A DNA stretch of 64,000 nucleotides from Promicromonospora iranensis (GTDB lineage Bacteria > Actinomycetota > Actinomycetes > Actinomycetales > Cellulomonadaceae). Position 1 is the stretch's first letter, and each line of letters starts with the position of its first letter. The notes below the pieces were generated by a model. It had not been told where the DNA came from and did no database searches. It saw only the letters and a list, made by a program, of their open reading frames with translations. Positions 1 through 9,115 of the stretch are shown one piece after another. A program made the position numbers and the translations under genes. The DNA lies in contig NZ_JAJQQP010000006.1 in the NCBI RefSeq assembly GCF_028994805.1, forward strand, positions 248,001 through 312,000, in the 5' to 3' direction.

Positions 1-1
1 G

Positions 2-1390
2 CTGATCGCCGAGGCCCGCGAGCTGGGCATCCGGACCATCGTCGACGTGGTCCCCAACCACGTCTCGGCGGAGCACGAGTGGTTCCGCGCCGCGCTGGCG
101 GCCGGCCCCGGCTCGCCGGAGCGCGAGCGGTTCTGGTTCCACGACGGCGGGGGACCCGACGGGGCGCGGATCCCGACGGGCTGGGTGTCGAGCTTCCAGG
201 GGCAGACCTGGACCCGCACGACGAACCCGGACGGCACACCCGGCCAGTGGTACCTGCACCTGTTCACCCCCGAGCAGCCGGACCTGAACTGGAACCACCC
301 CGACGTCCGGCAGGAGCACGAGGACGTCCTGCGGTTCTGGTTCGACCGGGGCGCGGCAGGCATCCGGATCGACTCGGCGGCCCTGATCGTCAAGGACCCC
401 GCGCTGCCGGAGGTGCCGGAGACGGTGGGCCCGGGGGAGCACCCGCACCTGGACCGCGACGAGATCCACGACATCTACCGCGGCTGGCGGCGCGTCGCCG
501 AGTCCTACGCCGAGCCGCGTGTGCTCGTCGGCGAGGTGTGGCTCGCGGACCACGAGCGGTTCGCCCAGTACCTGCGCCCCGACGAGATGCACACGGCGTT
601 CAACTTCGACTTCATGGCCCGGCCCTGGGACGCCAAGGAGCTGCGCGAGTCGATCCGGATGACCCTCGAGGCGCACGCCCCCGTGGGCGCTCCCGCCACG
701 TGGGTGCTGTCGAACCACGACGTCACGCGGCCCGTGTCCAGGTACGGGCGAGAGGACTCGTCCTTCGACTTCGCGACCAAGCGGTTCGGCACGCCGTCCG
801 ACCTGGAGCTCGGCGCCCGCCGGGCGCGGGCCGCCGCACTGCTGGTCGCGGCGCTGCCGGGTGCCCTGTACGTCTACCAGGGCGACGAGCTCGGCCTGCC
901 CGAGGCGGACGTCCCGCGCGAGCTCATCCAGGACCCCATGCACTTCCGGTCGGAAGGCGTCGATCCCGGCCGGGACGGCTGCCGCGTGCCGCTCCCGTGG
1001 ACCCGCACCGGCACGAGCCTCGGCTTCGGGCCCGACGGCGGCAGCACGCCCTGGCTGCCCCAGCCCACCGACTGGGCGGACTACTCGGTGGAGGCCCAGG
1101 ACAGCGACCCGGACTCGATGCTGAGCCTCTACCGTCGCGGGCTGCACCTGCGGCGCGGCCTCCCCGCGCTGCACACCGAGGAGCTCGCGTGGCTCGACCT
1201 CGGTCTGGACCTGGACGACGAGGGCGACCACGTCCTCGCGTTCACCCGCGGCGCGCGCTTCGCGTGCGTCGTCAACCTCGGGGCGGCTCCCGTCCCGCTG
1301 CCCGCCGGAGCCGCGGTGCTCCTGGCGAGCGCTCCCGTCGACGGCGCCGTCGGACCGGACACGGCCGTCTGGCTCGACCTGCCGTCCTGA
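2..1390 (+). CDS. GH13 alpha-glucosidase, 5' end missing
   Basis: This is an alpha-amylase-family (GH13) enzyme that hydrolyses alpha-linked glucosides, probably short oligosaccharides brought in by the importer encoded just downstream. The frame is open from base 2, so the N-terminus lies outside the window; 462 residues are visible. All four GH13 regions can be read: DVVPNH (region I, base ~44), GIRIDSA with the nucleophile Asp (region II), GEVW with the acid/base Glu (region III) and VLSNHDVTR with the third acidic residue (region IV). The stretch RPDEMHTAFNFDF after region III is typical of alpha-1,4-glucosidases and oligo-1,6-glucosidases rather than amylases. No signal peptide can be judged. 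Exact linkage specificity is not determinable from this part. Confidence 0.9.
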   Translation: MIAEARELGIRTIVDVVPNHVSAEHEWFRAALAAGPGSPERERFWFHDGGGPDGARIPTGWVSSFQGQTWTRTTNPDGTPGQWYLHLFTPEQPDLNWNHPDVRQEHEDVLRFWFDRGAAGIRIDSAALIVKDPALPEVPETVGPGEHPHLDRDEIHDIYRGWRRVAESYAEPRVLVGEVWLADHERFAQYLRPDEMHTAFNFDFMARPWDAKELRESIRMTLEAHAPVGAPATWVLSNHDVTRPVSRYGREDSSFDFATKRFGTPSDLELGARRARAAALLVAALPGALYVYQGDELGLPEADVPRELIQDPMHFRSEGVDPGRDGCRVPLPWTRTGTSLGFGPDGGSTPWLPQPTDWADYSVEAQDSDPDSMLSLYRRGLHLRRGLPALHTEELAWLDLGLDLDDEGDHVLAFTRGARFACVVNLGAAPVPLPAGAAVLLASAPVDGAVGPDTAVWLDLPS

Positions 1391-1477
1391 CCCCGGTCTT
1401 CCCCTGCCCAACGGTCTTTCCCCAGCAGTGCCTGCCCCAGAGGTGCCGCCCCCGCGGCACACGACCAAGGAGTGACA

Positions 1478-2851
1478 ATGAAGTCAGCACAGAAGCGCGC
1501 AGCGATCGCCCTGGTGGGCGTCCTGTCCGTCGCAGGAACCCTCACGGCCTGCGGCTCGTCCGAAGAGCCTGCCGCCGAGCCCACCGGGCCGGTGACCATC
1601 GAGGTCGCCATCGACGCCGGTCTGGAGCCGGAGGCGATCGCCGCGTTCGAGGAGCGGGTCCTGCAGTTCGAGAAGATGAACCCGGACATCCAGGTGGCGA
1701 CCAAGGAGTTCACCTGGTCCGGCACGACCTTCGCCGCCGAGCTCGCCGGCGGCACGCTGCCCGACGTCTTCCCGATCCCGTTCACCGACGGCCGCGCCCT
1801 CATCGAGCGCGAGCAGATCGCCGACATCAGCGACCTCGTCGCGGAGCTGCCCTACGCGGACCAGTTCAACCCCACCATCGCCGAGGCCGGCCAGGACGCC
1901 GACGGCGGCATCTGGGCCGTCCCGATCTCCGCCTACAACCAGGGACTGCACTACAACCGCACGCTCTTCGAGGAGGCCGGGCTCGACCCGGACAACCCGC
2001 CCGCTACCTGGGACGAGGTGCGCGCGGCCGCCCAGGCCATCGCGGACGAGACCGGCCAGGCCGGCTACGCCCACATGACGCAGAGCAACACGGGCGGCTG
2101 GATCCTCACCACCGAGACCTACGCGCTCGGCGGCCGCATCGTCGAGGGTGAGGGCGAGGAGGCGACCGCCACCGTGGACAACGACGCCACGGTGCAGGCC
2201 CTCGAGATGCTGCAGGAGATGCGCTGGGAGGACGACTCCATGGGCGCGAGCTTCCTGTACGACTGGAGCACCATCAACCAGGACTTCGCCGCCGGGAAGA
2301 TCGGCATGTACGTCTCAGGCGGAGCGAACTACCCCAACCTGTTCACACAGAACCAGATGAATCCCGACGAGTACGGCGTGACGGTGCTGCCGCTGGAGGG
2401 CGACGACGCCGGCACGCTCGGCGGCGGCACGCTCGCCGCGGTGAGCTCTGCGGCGTCCGAGGCCGAGCAGGCAGCAGCGGTGAAGTGGATCGACTTCTAC
2501 TACATCTCCAAGCTCACCGACCAGGAGGCCGCCGTCGCCGAAGCTGAGATCGCTGCCAGGACCGACCAGCCCGTCGGCGCACCGGCCCTGCCGATCTTCG
2601 ACCAGGCGACCTACGAGCAGCAGCAGAGCTGGATCAAGGACTTCGTCAACGTCCCGCTGGAGAACTTCCAGCCCATGACCGAGCAGATGTTCGACCAGCC
2701 GGTCATCCCCGAGCCCGCCGTCGCCACCCAGGACGTGTACGCGGCGCTCGACCCGGTGGTCCAGGCGGTGCTGACCGACAAGGACGCGGACATCGACGCG
2801 CTCCTCGCCGACGCGCAGACCCAGATCCAGGGCCTGCTCGACCGCAGCTGA
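1478..2851 (+). CDS. Sugar ABC transporter substrate-binding lipoprotein
   Basis: Extracellular solute-binding lipoprotein of family 1 (457 aa) that would deliver an oligosaccharide to the two permeases downstream. It starts at ATG 1478, 5 nt after the AAGGAG at 1467-1472; a GTG at 1472 is in frame but sits in that ribosome-binding site. The N-terminus has a basic end, a hydrophobic core and the lipobox LTAC followed by GSS, giving lipidation at Cys. It lies 87 bp after the alpha-glucosidase, so it is likely in the same transcript. The genetic context suggests an alpha-glucoside ligand; this is inference from neighbours. Confidence 0.88.
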   Translation: MKSAQKRAAIALVGVLSVAGTLTACGSSEEPAAEPTGPVTIEVAIDAGLEPEAIAAFEERVLQFEKMNPDIQVATKEFTWSGTTFAAELAGGTLPDVFPIPFTDGRALIEREQIADISDLVAELPYADQFNPTIAEAGQDADGGIWAVPISAYNQGLHYNRTLFEEAGLDPDNPPATWDEVRAAAQAIADETGQAGYAHMTQSNTGGWILTTETYALGGRIVEGEGEEATATVDNDATVQALEMLQEMRWEDDSMGASFLYDWSTINQDFAAGKIGMYVSGGANYPNLFTQNQMNPDEYGVTVLPLEGDDAGTLGGGTLAAVSSAASEAEQAAAVKWIDFYYISKLTDQEAAVAEAEIAARTDQPVGAPALPIFDQATYEQQQSWIKDFVNVPLENFQPMTEQMFDQPVIPEPAVATQDVYAALDPVVQAVLTDKDADIDALLADAQTQIQGLLDRS

Positions 2852-2912
2852 CCTCCCCGTTGGCCGAGCTCGTCCACCGGGCGAGCTCGGCCACCGAAGC
2901 GAAGGATCCACG

Positions 2913-3887
2913 ATGACGACCATCTCCAGCCCGCTGCGAGCCACGGCTCCGGCTCCACCACCGCCGTCGCCCCCGAGGCCCCACCACTCCCGGCGCCGTA
3001 CCCCCCGCCAATGGCTGCGCGACGGCGGTCTGAGCACCCTGATCATCGCGTGTCCGATGATCCTCGTGTTCGGCGTCTTTTCCTGGTTCCCGATCGGCCG
3101 CGCGCTGGTCATGAGCGTCCAGGAGACCAACCTCGTCACGGCCCCCGCGTTCGTGGGGCTCGACAACTTCGTGTTCGTGCTGCAGGACCCGCTCCTGGGC
3201 AAGGCCGTCACGAACACACTGTGGTTCGCCCTGCTCGCACTCGTCTTCGGGTACCCGCTGCCGCTGGCCGCCGCGGTCCTGATGAGCGAGGTGCGCCGGA
3301 TGCGAGGCCTGTTCTCCGCGCTGGCGTACCTGCCCGTCGTCGTGCCGCCCGTCGTGGCGGTGCTGCTCTGGAAGTTCTTCTACGACCCGTCGGACACCGG
3401 CGTGTTCAACACCATCGCGGGCTGGGTCGGGCTCGGCCCGTACCCGTGGCTCCAGGACGCCACCAGTGCCATGCCGTCCCTGGTCCTCGAAGCGACCTGG
3501 GCTGCGGCCGGCGGGACCGTCATCATCTACCTCGCCGCGCTCGTCGGGGTGCGCACCGAGCTCTACGAGGCAGCGGAGGTCGACGGCGCGGGCGTGTGGC
3601 GCAAGATCTGGCACGTGACGCTGCCCCAGCTGCGCGGCGTCCTCTTCATCACGCTCATCCTGCAGGTGATCGGTACCGCGCAGGTGTTCCTCGAACCGTT
3701 CCTCTTCACCGGGGGCGGGCCCAACAACGCCACCCTCACCGTCCTGATGCTGATCTACGACTACGCGTTCGGGAGCAGCCTCGGCGGCAACTACGGCGCC
3801 GCGACCGCCCTGAGCCTGATGCTCGCGGGCGTCCTGGCCGTCCTCTCCGCGGTCTACTTCCGCGTGACCCGACCCTGGAGCAGCTGA
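2913..3887 (+). CDS. Sugar ABC transporter permease, MalF type
   Basis: Membrane subunit of a carbohydrate importer (324 aa). A proline-rich cytoplasmic start is followed by about six hydrophobic segments. The EAA loop that docks the ATPase is seen as EAAEVDGAGVWRKIWHVTLP near residues 218-237. A GAAGGA-like ribosome-binding site precedes ATG 2913. It is 61 bp after the lipoprotein gene and is followed after one base by the second permease, so the genes form one operon. No ATP-binding subunit gene lies in the operon. Confidence 0.88.
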   Translation: MTTISSPLRATAPAPPPPSPPRPHHSRRRTPRQWLRDGGLSTLIIACPMILVFGVFSWFPIGRALVMSVQETNLVTAPAFVGLDNFVFVLQDPLLGKAVTNTLWFALLALVFGYPLPLAAAVLMSEVRRMRGLFSALAYLPVVVPPVVAVLLWKFFYDPSDTGVFNTIAGWVGLGPYPWLQDATSAMPSLVLEATWAAAGGTVIIYLAALVGVRTELYEAAEVDGAGVWRKIWHVTLPQLRGVLFITLILQVIGTAQVFLEPFLFTGGGPNNATLTVLMLIYDYAFGSSLGGNYGAATALSLMLAGVLAVLSAVYFRVTRPWSS

Positions 3888-3888
3888 C

Positions 3889-4824
3889 ATGGCCGCGAAC
3901 ACCCGGACCCCGTCCGTCGCCCGCCGGCGCGCCACCCGGCCCGAGCTGCCCGCACGGGGCATCGTCTCCTCCCACGACCGGCGCCGGCCGAGCGTACGAG
4001 GCTCCCTCGGGATACTGCAGGGCGGTCTGCTGGTCGCCCTGGTCGTCGTCGGGCTCGGGCCGATCCTCTGGCTCGCGAAGGCCGCCGTCACCCCGACCCA
4101 GGAAACCCTGCGCGACCCCCTCGGTCTGTTCCCCACCGGGGTCGACTGGGCGAACCTGGCCACCGCGTGGACCAGGGCCGAGATCGACCACTACTTCGTC
4201 AACACGCTGATCGTCGCGGTGGGGGCCTGGTTCTTCCAGATCCTCGTCGCCACCACCGGCGGCTACGTGCTGTCGGTGCTGCGGCCCAGGTACGGCAACG
4301 TGATCTTCGGGCTCGTCCTGGCGACGCTCTTCGTGCCGTCCGTCGTGCTCCTCGTGCCGCTGTACCTGACCATCCTCGACCTGCCGATCGTCCACGTCAG
4401 CCTGCTCAACACGTTCTGGGCCGTCTGGCTGCCCATGGGCGCCAGCGCGTTCAACGTGCTGCTCGTCAAACGGTTCTTCGACGGACTCCCGCGCGAGATC
4501 TTCGAGGCCGCCCGCGTCGACGGCGCCGGACCCTTCCGGCTGCTCTGGAGCATCGTGCTCCCGATGTCCAAGCCGATCCTCGGCGTCGTCTCCGTCTTCG
4601 CCGTCATCGCCGCGTGGAAGGACTACCTCTGGCCGCTGCTGGTGCTCCCCGACCCGGCCCACCAGCCGCTGTCCGTCCGGCTGCCGGCCATCGCGCCCTA
4701 CCTGGAGCTCGACGTGTTCCTCGCGGCGCTCGCGATCTCCACGGTGCTGCCGATCGCCCTCTTCCTCGCCTTCCAGCGCCTGTTCCTCAGCGGGGCCGGC
4801 CTGGGCGGGGCGGTCAAGGGGTAG
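3889..4824 (+). CDS. Sugar ABC transporter permease, MalG type
   Basis: Second membrane subunit of the sugar importer (311 aa). It has a long basic N-terminal tail, then hydrophobic segments, and the EAA loop reads EAARVDGAGPFRLLWSIVLP. ATG 3889 comes one base after the stop of the MalF-type gene. The operon ends here without an ATPase gene, as is common in actinobacteria where one MsiK-type ATPase serves several sugar importers; the shared ATPase is not in this window. Confidence 0.88.
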   Translation: MAANTRTPSVARRRATRPELPARGIVSSHDRRRPSVRGSLGILQGGLLVALVVVGLGPILWLAKAAVTPTQETLRDPLGLFPTGVDWANLATAWTRAEIDHYFVNTLIVAVGAWFFQILVATTGGYVLSVLRPRYGNVIFGLVLATLFVPSVVLLVPLYLTILDLPIVHVSLLNTFWAVWLPMGASAFNVLLVKRFFDGLPREIFEAARVDGAGPFRLLWSIVLPMSKPILGVVSVFAVIAAWKDYLWPLLVLPDPAHQPLSVRLPAIAPYLELDVFLAALAISTVLPIALFLAFQRLFLSGAGLGGAVKG

Positions 4825-4880
4825 CCCGCCCAGCCACCGACGCCTGTGGACGACGTGGGGTGCATGTCGGTGGTCCGGCC

Positions 4881-4886
4881 TAGGAT
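4881..4886 (+). promoter_or_regulatory. -10 box for a leaderless dinG start
   Basis: TAGGAT ends 7 nt before the GTG at 4894, the layout of actinobacterial promoters whose transcript begins at the start codon. No convincing -35 box was found. This box is the main reason for choosing 4894 over the in-frame upstream GTG 4846 and ATG 4864. Confidence 0.5.
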
Positions 4887-4893
4887 CGAACGT

Positions 4894-6969
4894 GTGACCA
4901 GCCTTCCCGACGCCCCTACCGCAACCACTACCGCCGAACGGATTCCCGAGGTCGAGGAGCTCCTCGACCTCGCCGTCGGTGAGCTGGGCGGAGGGCGCCG
5001 GGACGGTCAGCACCGCATGGCGGTGGCGGTCGGCGAGGCCATCGAGAAGGGCGAGCACCTGCTCGTCCAGGCGGGCACCGGCACCGGCAAGTCGCTCGGC
5101 TACCTGGTGCCCGCCGTCCGGCACGCGGTGGCCGCCGGCAGCAAGGTCATCATCTCGACCGCCACCCTGGCCCTGCAGCGCCAGGTCATCACCCGCGACC
5201 TCCCGCTCGTGGCGAAGGCGGTGACGCCCCAGCTCCCGCGCGAGCCGCGGATCGCGCTCCTCAAGGGCTGGCACAACTACCTCTGCGTCCACAAGGTCGG
5301 CGGCGGATACCCCGCCGACGAGCCCACCCTGTTCGACCTGCCCGGCGGCGAGGACCACCCGCGCACCGAGGAGCCCGCGGCCGCCGGAGGCGCTCGGGGC
5401 CGGCGCAAGGACGATGCGGCGACGCTCGCCGACCACGTCCGCCGGCTGCACGAGTGGGCGGGGGAGACGGAGTCGGGCGACCGGGACGACCTCGTGCCGG
5501 GTGTGCCCGACCGGGCGTGGCGCCAGGTCTCGGTCACCGCGATGGAGTGCCTGGGCGGCAAGTGCCCCATGCTCGCCGAGTGCTTCCCGGACAAGGCGCG
5601 CGCCACCTCCCGGGAGGCGGACGTGGTGGTGACCAACCACGCGATGTTGGGCATCGCGGCCACCGGCAGCCCGGGCATCCTCCCGGAGCACGACGTCGTG
5701 GTGGTGGACGAGGCGCACGAGCTCACGGACCGGGTCACGTCGTCGGCCACCGTGGACCTGTCCATGGCCTCGGTGGAGAGCGCCGCACGCCTGGCCCGGC
5801 GGCACGCCGGAACGAACACCGACGCTCTCGACCAGGCGGCGCAAGCCCTCGGGACCCTGCTGGTCACGGCACCGGCCGAACGGTTCCCCGAGGGTCTGCC
5901 GGACGAGCTGCGCGCAGCGGTCGGCGCGGTGCGCGACGCCGCCCGCGAGGTACTGAGCATGCTGAAGCCGGAGGCGGGCGGCGGCAAGGGGCAGCCCGCC
6001 GGACAGCCGGAACCAGGGCTGAAGATGGCGCAGGGCGCCATGCTGCAGCTGTTCGAGACGGCCGAGCGCATGGCGTTCAAGGACACGACCGCCGACGTGC
6101 TGTGGTGCTCGCGCCCGGACAACGGCTGGGGCGGGTTCGGTGACAGCGTGACGCGTCTGCACGCGGCGCCGCTGCACGTGGCCGGGCTGATCCGGACCCA
6201 CCTGCTGGGCGAGGCGACCGGCGTGTTCACGTCGGCGACGCTCGCGCTGGGCGGCACGTTCGAGCCGGTGGCGGCGACGCTCGGGCTCAAGGGCGAGGAC
6301 GCCCCGCCGTGGCAGGGCCTCGACGCGGGCAGCCCGTTCGACTACCCGCGCCAGGGCATCCTGTACGTCGCGCGGCACCTGCCGGCCCCCGGCCGCGAGC
6401 CGACGACGGAGGCGCAGCTCGACGAGATCGCCGAGCTCATCACCTCCGCCGGCGGACGCACGCTCGGCCTGTTCTCGTCCCGGCGCGCGGCCAACGCGGC
6501 GGCGGAGGCCATGCGCGAGCGACTGGACGTCCCGATCCTGGCACAGGGCGACGACCAGCTGCCCACGCTGGTGCGGCAGTTCGCCGAGGACCCGGCCACC
6601 TGCCTGTTCGGCACCTTGTCCCTGTGGCAGGGCGTCGACGTCCCGGGGCCGTCGTGCCAGCTCGTGCTCATCGACCGCATCCCGTTCCCGCGCCCGGACG
6701 ACCCGGTCAAGGCGGCGCGTGCTCGCGCGGTCGAGCAGGCGGGCGGCAACGGGTTCATGGCGGTCTCCGCGCAGCACGCGGCGCTGCTGCTCGCGCAGGG
6801 TGCCGGGCGCCTCGTGCGGAGCATGGACGACCGGGGAGTGGTGGCCGTCCTGGACCCGCGGCTCGCGACCGCCCGCTACGCGTCGTTCCTGACCCGTTCG
6901 ATGCCGGGGTTCTGGCCCACCACGGACTCCGCGCTGGTCCGCGCCGCGCTGGCGAGGCTCGACACATAG
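4894..6969 (+). CDS. dinG: ATP-dependent DNA helicase, DinG/XPD family
   Basis: Superfamily 2 iron-sulfur helicase (691 aa) expected to unwind DNA 5' to 3', including R-loops and repair intermediates. The Walker A motif GTGTGKS is at residues 61-67 with Lys66, and the DEAH box is at 272-275. Four cysteines at about 131, 219, 224 and 230 (CVHK and ECLGGKCPMLAEC) sit between them, as expected for the 4Fe-4S cluster of XPD/DinG proteins. The C-terminal half carries the second RecA-like domain, with SLWQGVDVPG and GAGRLVRS. The GTG start at 4894 is chosen because of the -10 box just upstream. It is 70 bp after the sugar permease and 9 bp before the lactate dehydrogenase gene. No LexA box was seen upstream. 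Confidence 0.85.
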   Translation: MTSLPDAPTATTTAERIPEVEELLDLAVGELGGGRRDGQHRMAVAVGEAIEKGEHLLVQAGTGTGKSLGYLVPAVRHAVAAGSKVIISTATLALQRQVITRDLPLVAKAVTPQLPREPRIALLKGWHNYLCVHKVGGGYPADEPTLFDLPGGEDHPRTEEPAAAGGARGRRKDDAATLADHVRRLHEWAGETESGDRDDLVPGVPDRAWRQVSVTAMECLGGKCPMLAECFPDKARATSREADVVVTNHAMLGIAATGSPGILPEHDVVVVDEAHELTDRVTSSATVDLSMASVESAARLARRHAGTNTDALDQAAQALGTLLVTAPAERFPEGLPDELRAAVGAVRDAAREVLSMLKPEAGGGKGQPAGQPEPGLKMAQGAMLQLFETAERMAFKDTTADVLWCSRPDNGWGGFGDSVTRLHAAPLHVAGLIRTHLLGEATGVFTSATLALGGTFEPVAATLGLKGEDAPPWQGLDAGSPFDYPRQGILYVARHLPAPGREPTTEAQLDEIAELITSAGGRTLGLFSSRRAANAAAEAMRERLDVPILAQGDDQLPTLVRQFAEDPATCLFGTLSLWQGVDVPGPSCQLVLIDRIPFPRPDDPVKAARARAVEQAGGNGFMAVSAQHAALLLAQGAGRLVRSMDDRGVVAVLDPRLATARYASFLTRSMPGFWPTTDSALVRAALARLDT

Positions 6970-6978
6970 CCTGGAGGC

Positions 6979-7968
6979 ATGGCAGCCCTTTCGGACGTCC
7001 CGGCCACACAGCCCTCCGGTTCCCGCACCACCAAGCTCGCCGTGGTGGGTGCGGGGGCCGTCGGGTCCACGCTGGCGTTCGCCGCCCTCGCGCGCGGATC
7101 GGCACGGACCATCGCCCTGCACGACATCAACCGGTCGAAGGTCGAGGCCGAGGTGCTCGACCTCCAGCACGGCCTGATGTTCACCTCCCAGGCGCAGGTC
7201 ATCGGCTCGGACGACGTCGCCGTCTGTGCTGATGCCGACGTCGTCGTCGTGACCGCGGGGGCGAAGCAGAAGCCCGGGCAGACCCGTCTCGACCTCGCCG
7301 AGGGGACCATCGGGCTGATGCGCGAGATCCTGCCCGGCCTGGTCGACGTCGCGCCCGACGCGATCTACGTGATGGTCACCAACCCGGTCGACGTCGTGAC
7401 CTACGCGGCGCTCCAGATCTCCGGACTGCCGCGCGAGCAGATGTTCGGCAGCGGCACGGTCCTGGACTCGTCCCGGTTGCGCGTGGTGCTCGCCGAGCGG
7501 TGCGGTGTGGCGGTCGGGAACGTGCACGCCTACATCGCCGGCGAGCACGGCGACTCGGAGATCGCCCTGTGGAGCTCCGCGTCGATCGGCGGTGTCCCGC
7601 TCCTCGACTGGGAGCCGCTGGGCGACAACCCGCCGCTCGACGCCGCGATGCGCGCGGAGGTGCACCACGAGGTGGTCGAGTCCGCGTATCGGATCATCGC
7701 AGGAAAGGGCGCGACCAACTATGCGGTCGGCCTGGCCGGGACCCGCATCATCGAGGCGGTGCTCAAGGACGAGCGCCGGATCATGCCGGTGTCCTCGCTG
7801 CTGGACGACTACTACGGCATCAGCGACGTGTGCCTGTCCGTGCCGTCGCTCGTGGACCGGCGTGGCGTGACGGACAACGTGCGGGTGCCGATGTCCGACG
7901 AGGAGCTGGCCGGCCTGCGCGCGTCCGCGGACGGCGTGCGTGCGGTGCAGAAGCGTTTCGGCTTCTAG
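6979..7968 (+). CDS. ldh: L-lactate dehydrogenase
   Basis: NAD-dependent enzyme interconverting pyruvate and L-lactate (329 aa). The Rossmann motif VVGAGAVGST is near residues 17-26, followed by the Asp of HDIN that binds the NAD ribose. The catalytic His190 is in GEHGDSE, and GSGTVLDSSRLR carries substrate-site residues. A GGAGGC-like ribosome-binding site precedes ATG 6979, and the gene starts 9 bp after dinG, so the two may be co-transcribed. Length is slightly above the usual 310-320 because of a short polar N-terminal tail. Malate dehydrogenase is the alternative family, but the overall motifs favour LDH. Confidence 0.9.
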   Translation: MAALSDVPATQPSGSRTTKLAVVGAGAVGSTLAFAALARGSARTIALHDINRSKVEAEVLDLQHGLMFTSQAQVIGSDDVAVCADADVVVVTAGAKQKPGQTRLDLAEGTIGLMREILPGLVDVAPDAIYVMVTNPVDVVTYAALQISGLPREQMFGSGTVLDSSRLRVVLAERCGVAVGNVHAYIAGEHGDSEIALWSSASIGGVPLLDWEPLGDNPPLDAAMRAEVHHEVVESAYRIIAGKGATNYAVGLAGTRIIEAVLKDERRIMPVSSLLDDYYGISDVCLSVPSLVDRRGVTDNVRVPMSDEELAGLRASADGVRAVQKRFGF

Positions 7969-8003
7969 CGCACTGCGGGCTCTGGGAGGAGTGGGGAGCA
8001 AGA

Positions 8004-8067
8004 AGGTCCCGACATGCTCGACCGGCGGTGGCCGAGGGCCATCCGCCGGTCGAGCATGTCGAGACCT
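8004..8067. repeat. Long palindrome between convergent ldh and lexA
   Basis: A near-perfect inverted repeat: 8010-8028 pairs with 8043-8061 (19 bp, no mismatch) and, beyond one C/A mismatch, 8004-8008 pairs with 8063-8067. The loop holds a further 5-bp stem (TGGCC / GGCCA). It sits between two converging genes and lacks a T-tract, so it could act as a bidirectional terminator or be a dispersed palindromic element. Read on the minus strand, 8043-8066 closely matches the sequence at 57134-57157. Confidence 0.8.
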
Positions 8068-8091
8068 GTCTGTCGCTGCTGGTCCAGAGCC

Positions 8092-8925
8092 TTACAGGCT
8101 GCGCAGTACCGCGACCACACGGCCCAGGATCTGGGCCTCGTCGCCCGGGATCGGCTCGTAGGCCGGGTTCTGCGGCAGCAGCAGCACGTGGCCGTCGGCC
8201 TGCTTGAACGTCTTGACCGTGGCCTCGCCGTCGATCATGGCGGCGACGATCTCGCCCTGCTCGGCGACGTTCTGGCGCCGCACGACCACCCAGTCCCCGT
8301 CGCAGATCGCGGCGTCGACCATCGAGTCACCGGCGACCTTGAGGAGGAACAGCTCGCCGTCGCCCACCAGCTGGCGGGGGAGCGGGAACACGTCCTCGAC
8401 GACCTGCTCGGCAAGGATGGGGCCACCGGCCGCGATGCGGCCGACGAGCGGGACGTACGACGGCGGCGGAGTGCTGGCGTCGTCCGGCACCGAACCACCC
8501 CAGTGGACCTGGCCGCTGCGTCGCGGCTCGGGCCAGTGGATCTCCCCGCGGGTCGGCTTGTCGACCTGGTCGGCCAGTGGCTCCACGAGTTCCATGGCAC
8601 GCGGCCGGTTGGGGTCGCGGCGCAGGAAGCCCTTCTTCTCGAGCATCTGGAGCTGGTGCTTGACGCTCGACGGGCTGGCCAGCCCGACGGCCTCACCGAT
8701 CTCACGCATCGACGGCGGGTAGCCCCGCGTCTCGAACGACTGCCGAATCGTGTCCAGCACGAGGCGCTGCCGTTCGGTGAGGCGGTCTGTCGGCGAGATC
8801 GTGTGCACGTCAGCGACCGCCTTGTCGCCTGCCGTGCCCAACGTGGCGATGCCAGGGACTGTCATGTCGACAGCTAGTGCCGTGTCGACGGCTCTCGTGT
8901 CGCTGGTCCCGTCCCGTCCCGTCAT
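8092..8925 (-). CDS. lexA: SOS repressor LexA
   Basis: Repressor of the DNA-damage regulon, inactivated by RecA-stimulated self-cleavage (277 aa). The winged-helix domain begins around [12 protein letters not shown] and includes [16 protein letters not shown]. The cleavage site is AAG in GRIAAGGP (Ala166-Gly167), and the catalytic pair is Ser201 (GDSMVDA) and Lys238 (ATVKTF). The start is placed at ATG 8925, preceded on the minus strand by GGAGGGG; an in-frame GTG at 8973 has no such site. The N-terminus carries about 45 extra residues before the DNA-binding domain, as is common in high-GC actinobacteria. It is divergent from the LysM gene with a LexA box between. Confidence 0.93.
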   Translation of the reverse strand: MTGRDGTSDTRAVDTALAVDMTVPGIATLGTAGDKAVADVHTISPTDRLTERQRLVLDTIRQSFETRGYPPSMREIGEAVGLASPSSVKHQLQMLEKKGFLRRDPNRPRAMELVEPLADQVDKPTRGEIHWPEPRRSGQVHWGGSVPDDASTPPPSYVPLVGRIAAGGPILAEQVVEDVFPLPRQLVGDGELFLLKVAGDSMVDAAICDGDWVVVRRQNVAEQGEIVAAMIDGEATVKTFKQADGHVLLLPQNPAYEPIPGDEAQILGRVVAVLRSL

Positions 8926-8996
8926 GCCCGTGCCCCTCCCGTTCCGACAAATGTTCTCCCGTGCGTGACCCACTCTAGATCACAAACCCGCTCGGC

Positions 8997-9012
8997 TCAA
9001 ACGAATGTTCGA
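8997..9012. promoter_or_regulatory. LexA (SOS) box in the lexA / LysM intergenic region
   Basis: TCAAAC-GAAT-GTTCGA differs at one position from the actinobacterial SOS consensus TCGAAC-N4-GTTCGA. Its place between divergent lexA and the LysM gene matches known autoregulation of lexA. A weaker half-conserved site is at 8943-8958 and another (CGAAC-GCTT-GTATG) at 9066-9079. Confidence 0.75.
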
Positions 9013-9019
9013 GCGTGTC

Positions 9020-9048
9020 TCGACATCGACGGTGTCCCGTGCTACACA
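9020..9048 (+). promoter_or_regulatory. Candidate promoter of the LysM gene
   Basis: TCGACA at 9020-9025 and TACACA at 9043-9048 are 17 bp apart. The pair lies 8 bp downstream of the LexA box and 68 bp upstream of the LysM start codon, so LexA bound at 8997-9012 would sit against the -35 box. Confidence 0.4.
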
Positions 9049-9115
9049 ATGGTACGGGCGTTCGACGAACGCTTGTATGAACGACAAGAGCTCAGTCACT
9101 CTTCGAGGAGGGGCC

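Noticed and set aside
3736-8001. A 4.2-kb open frame on the minus strand opposite the permease, dinG and ldh genes
   Set aside because: It lies opposite well-supported genes with full motifs, has low-complexity Arg/Gly/His-rich translation and no ribosome-binding site; it is an effect of high GC content.
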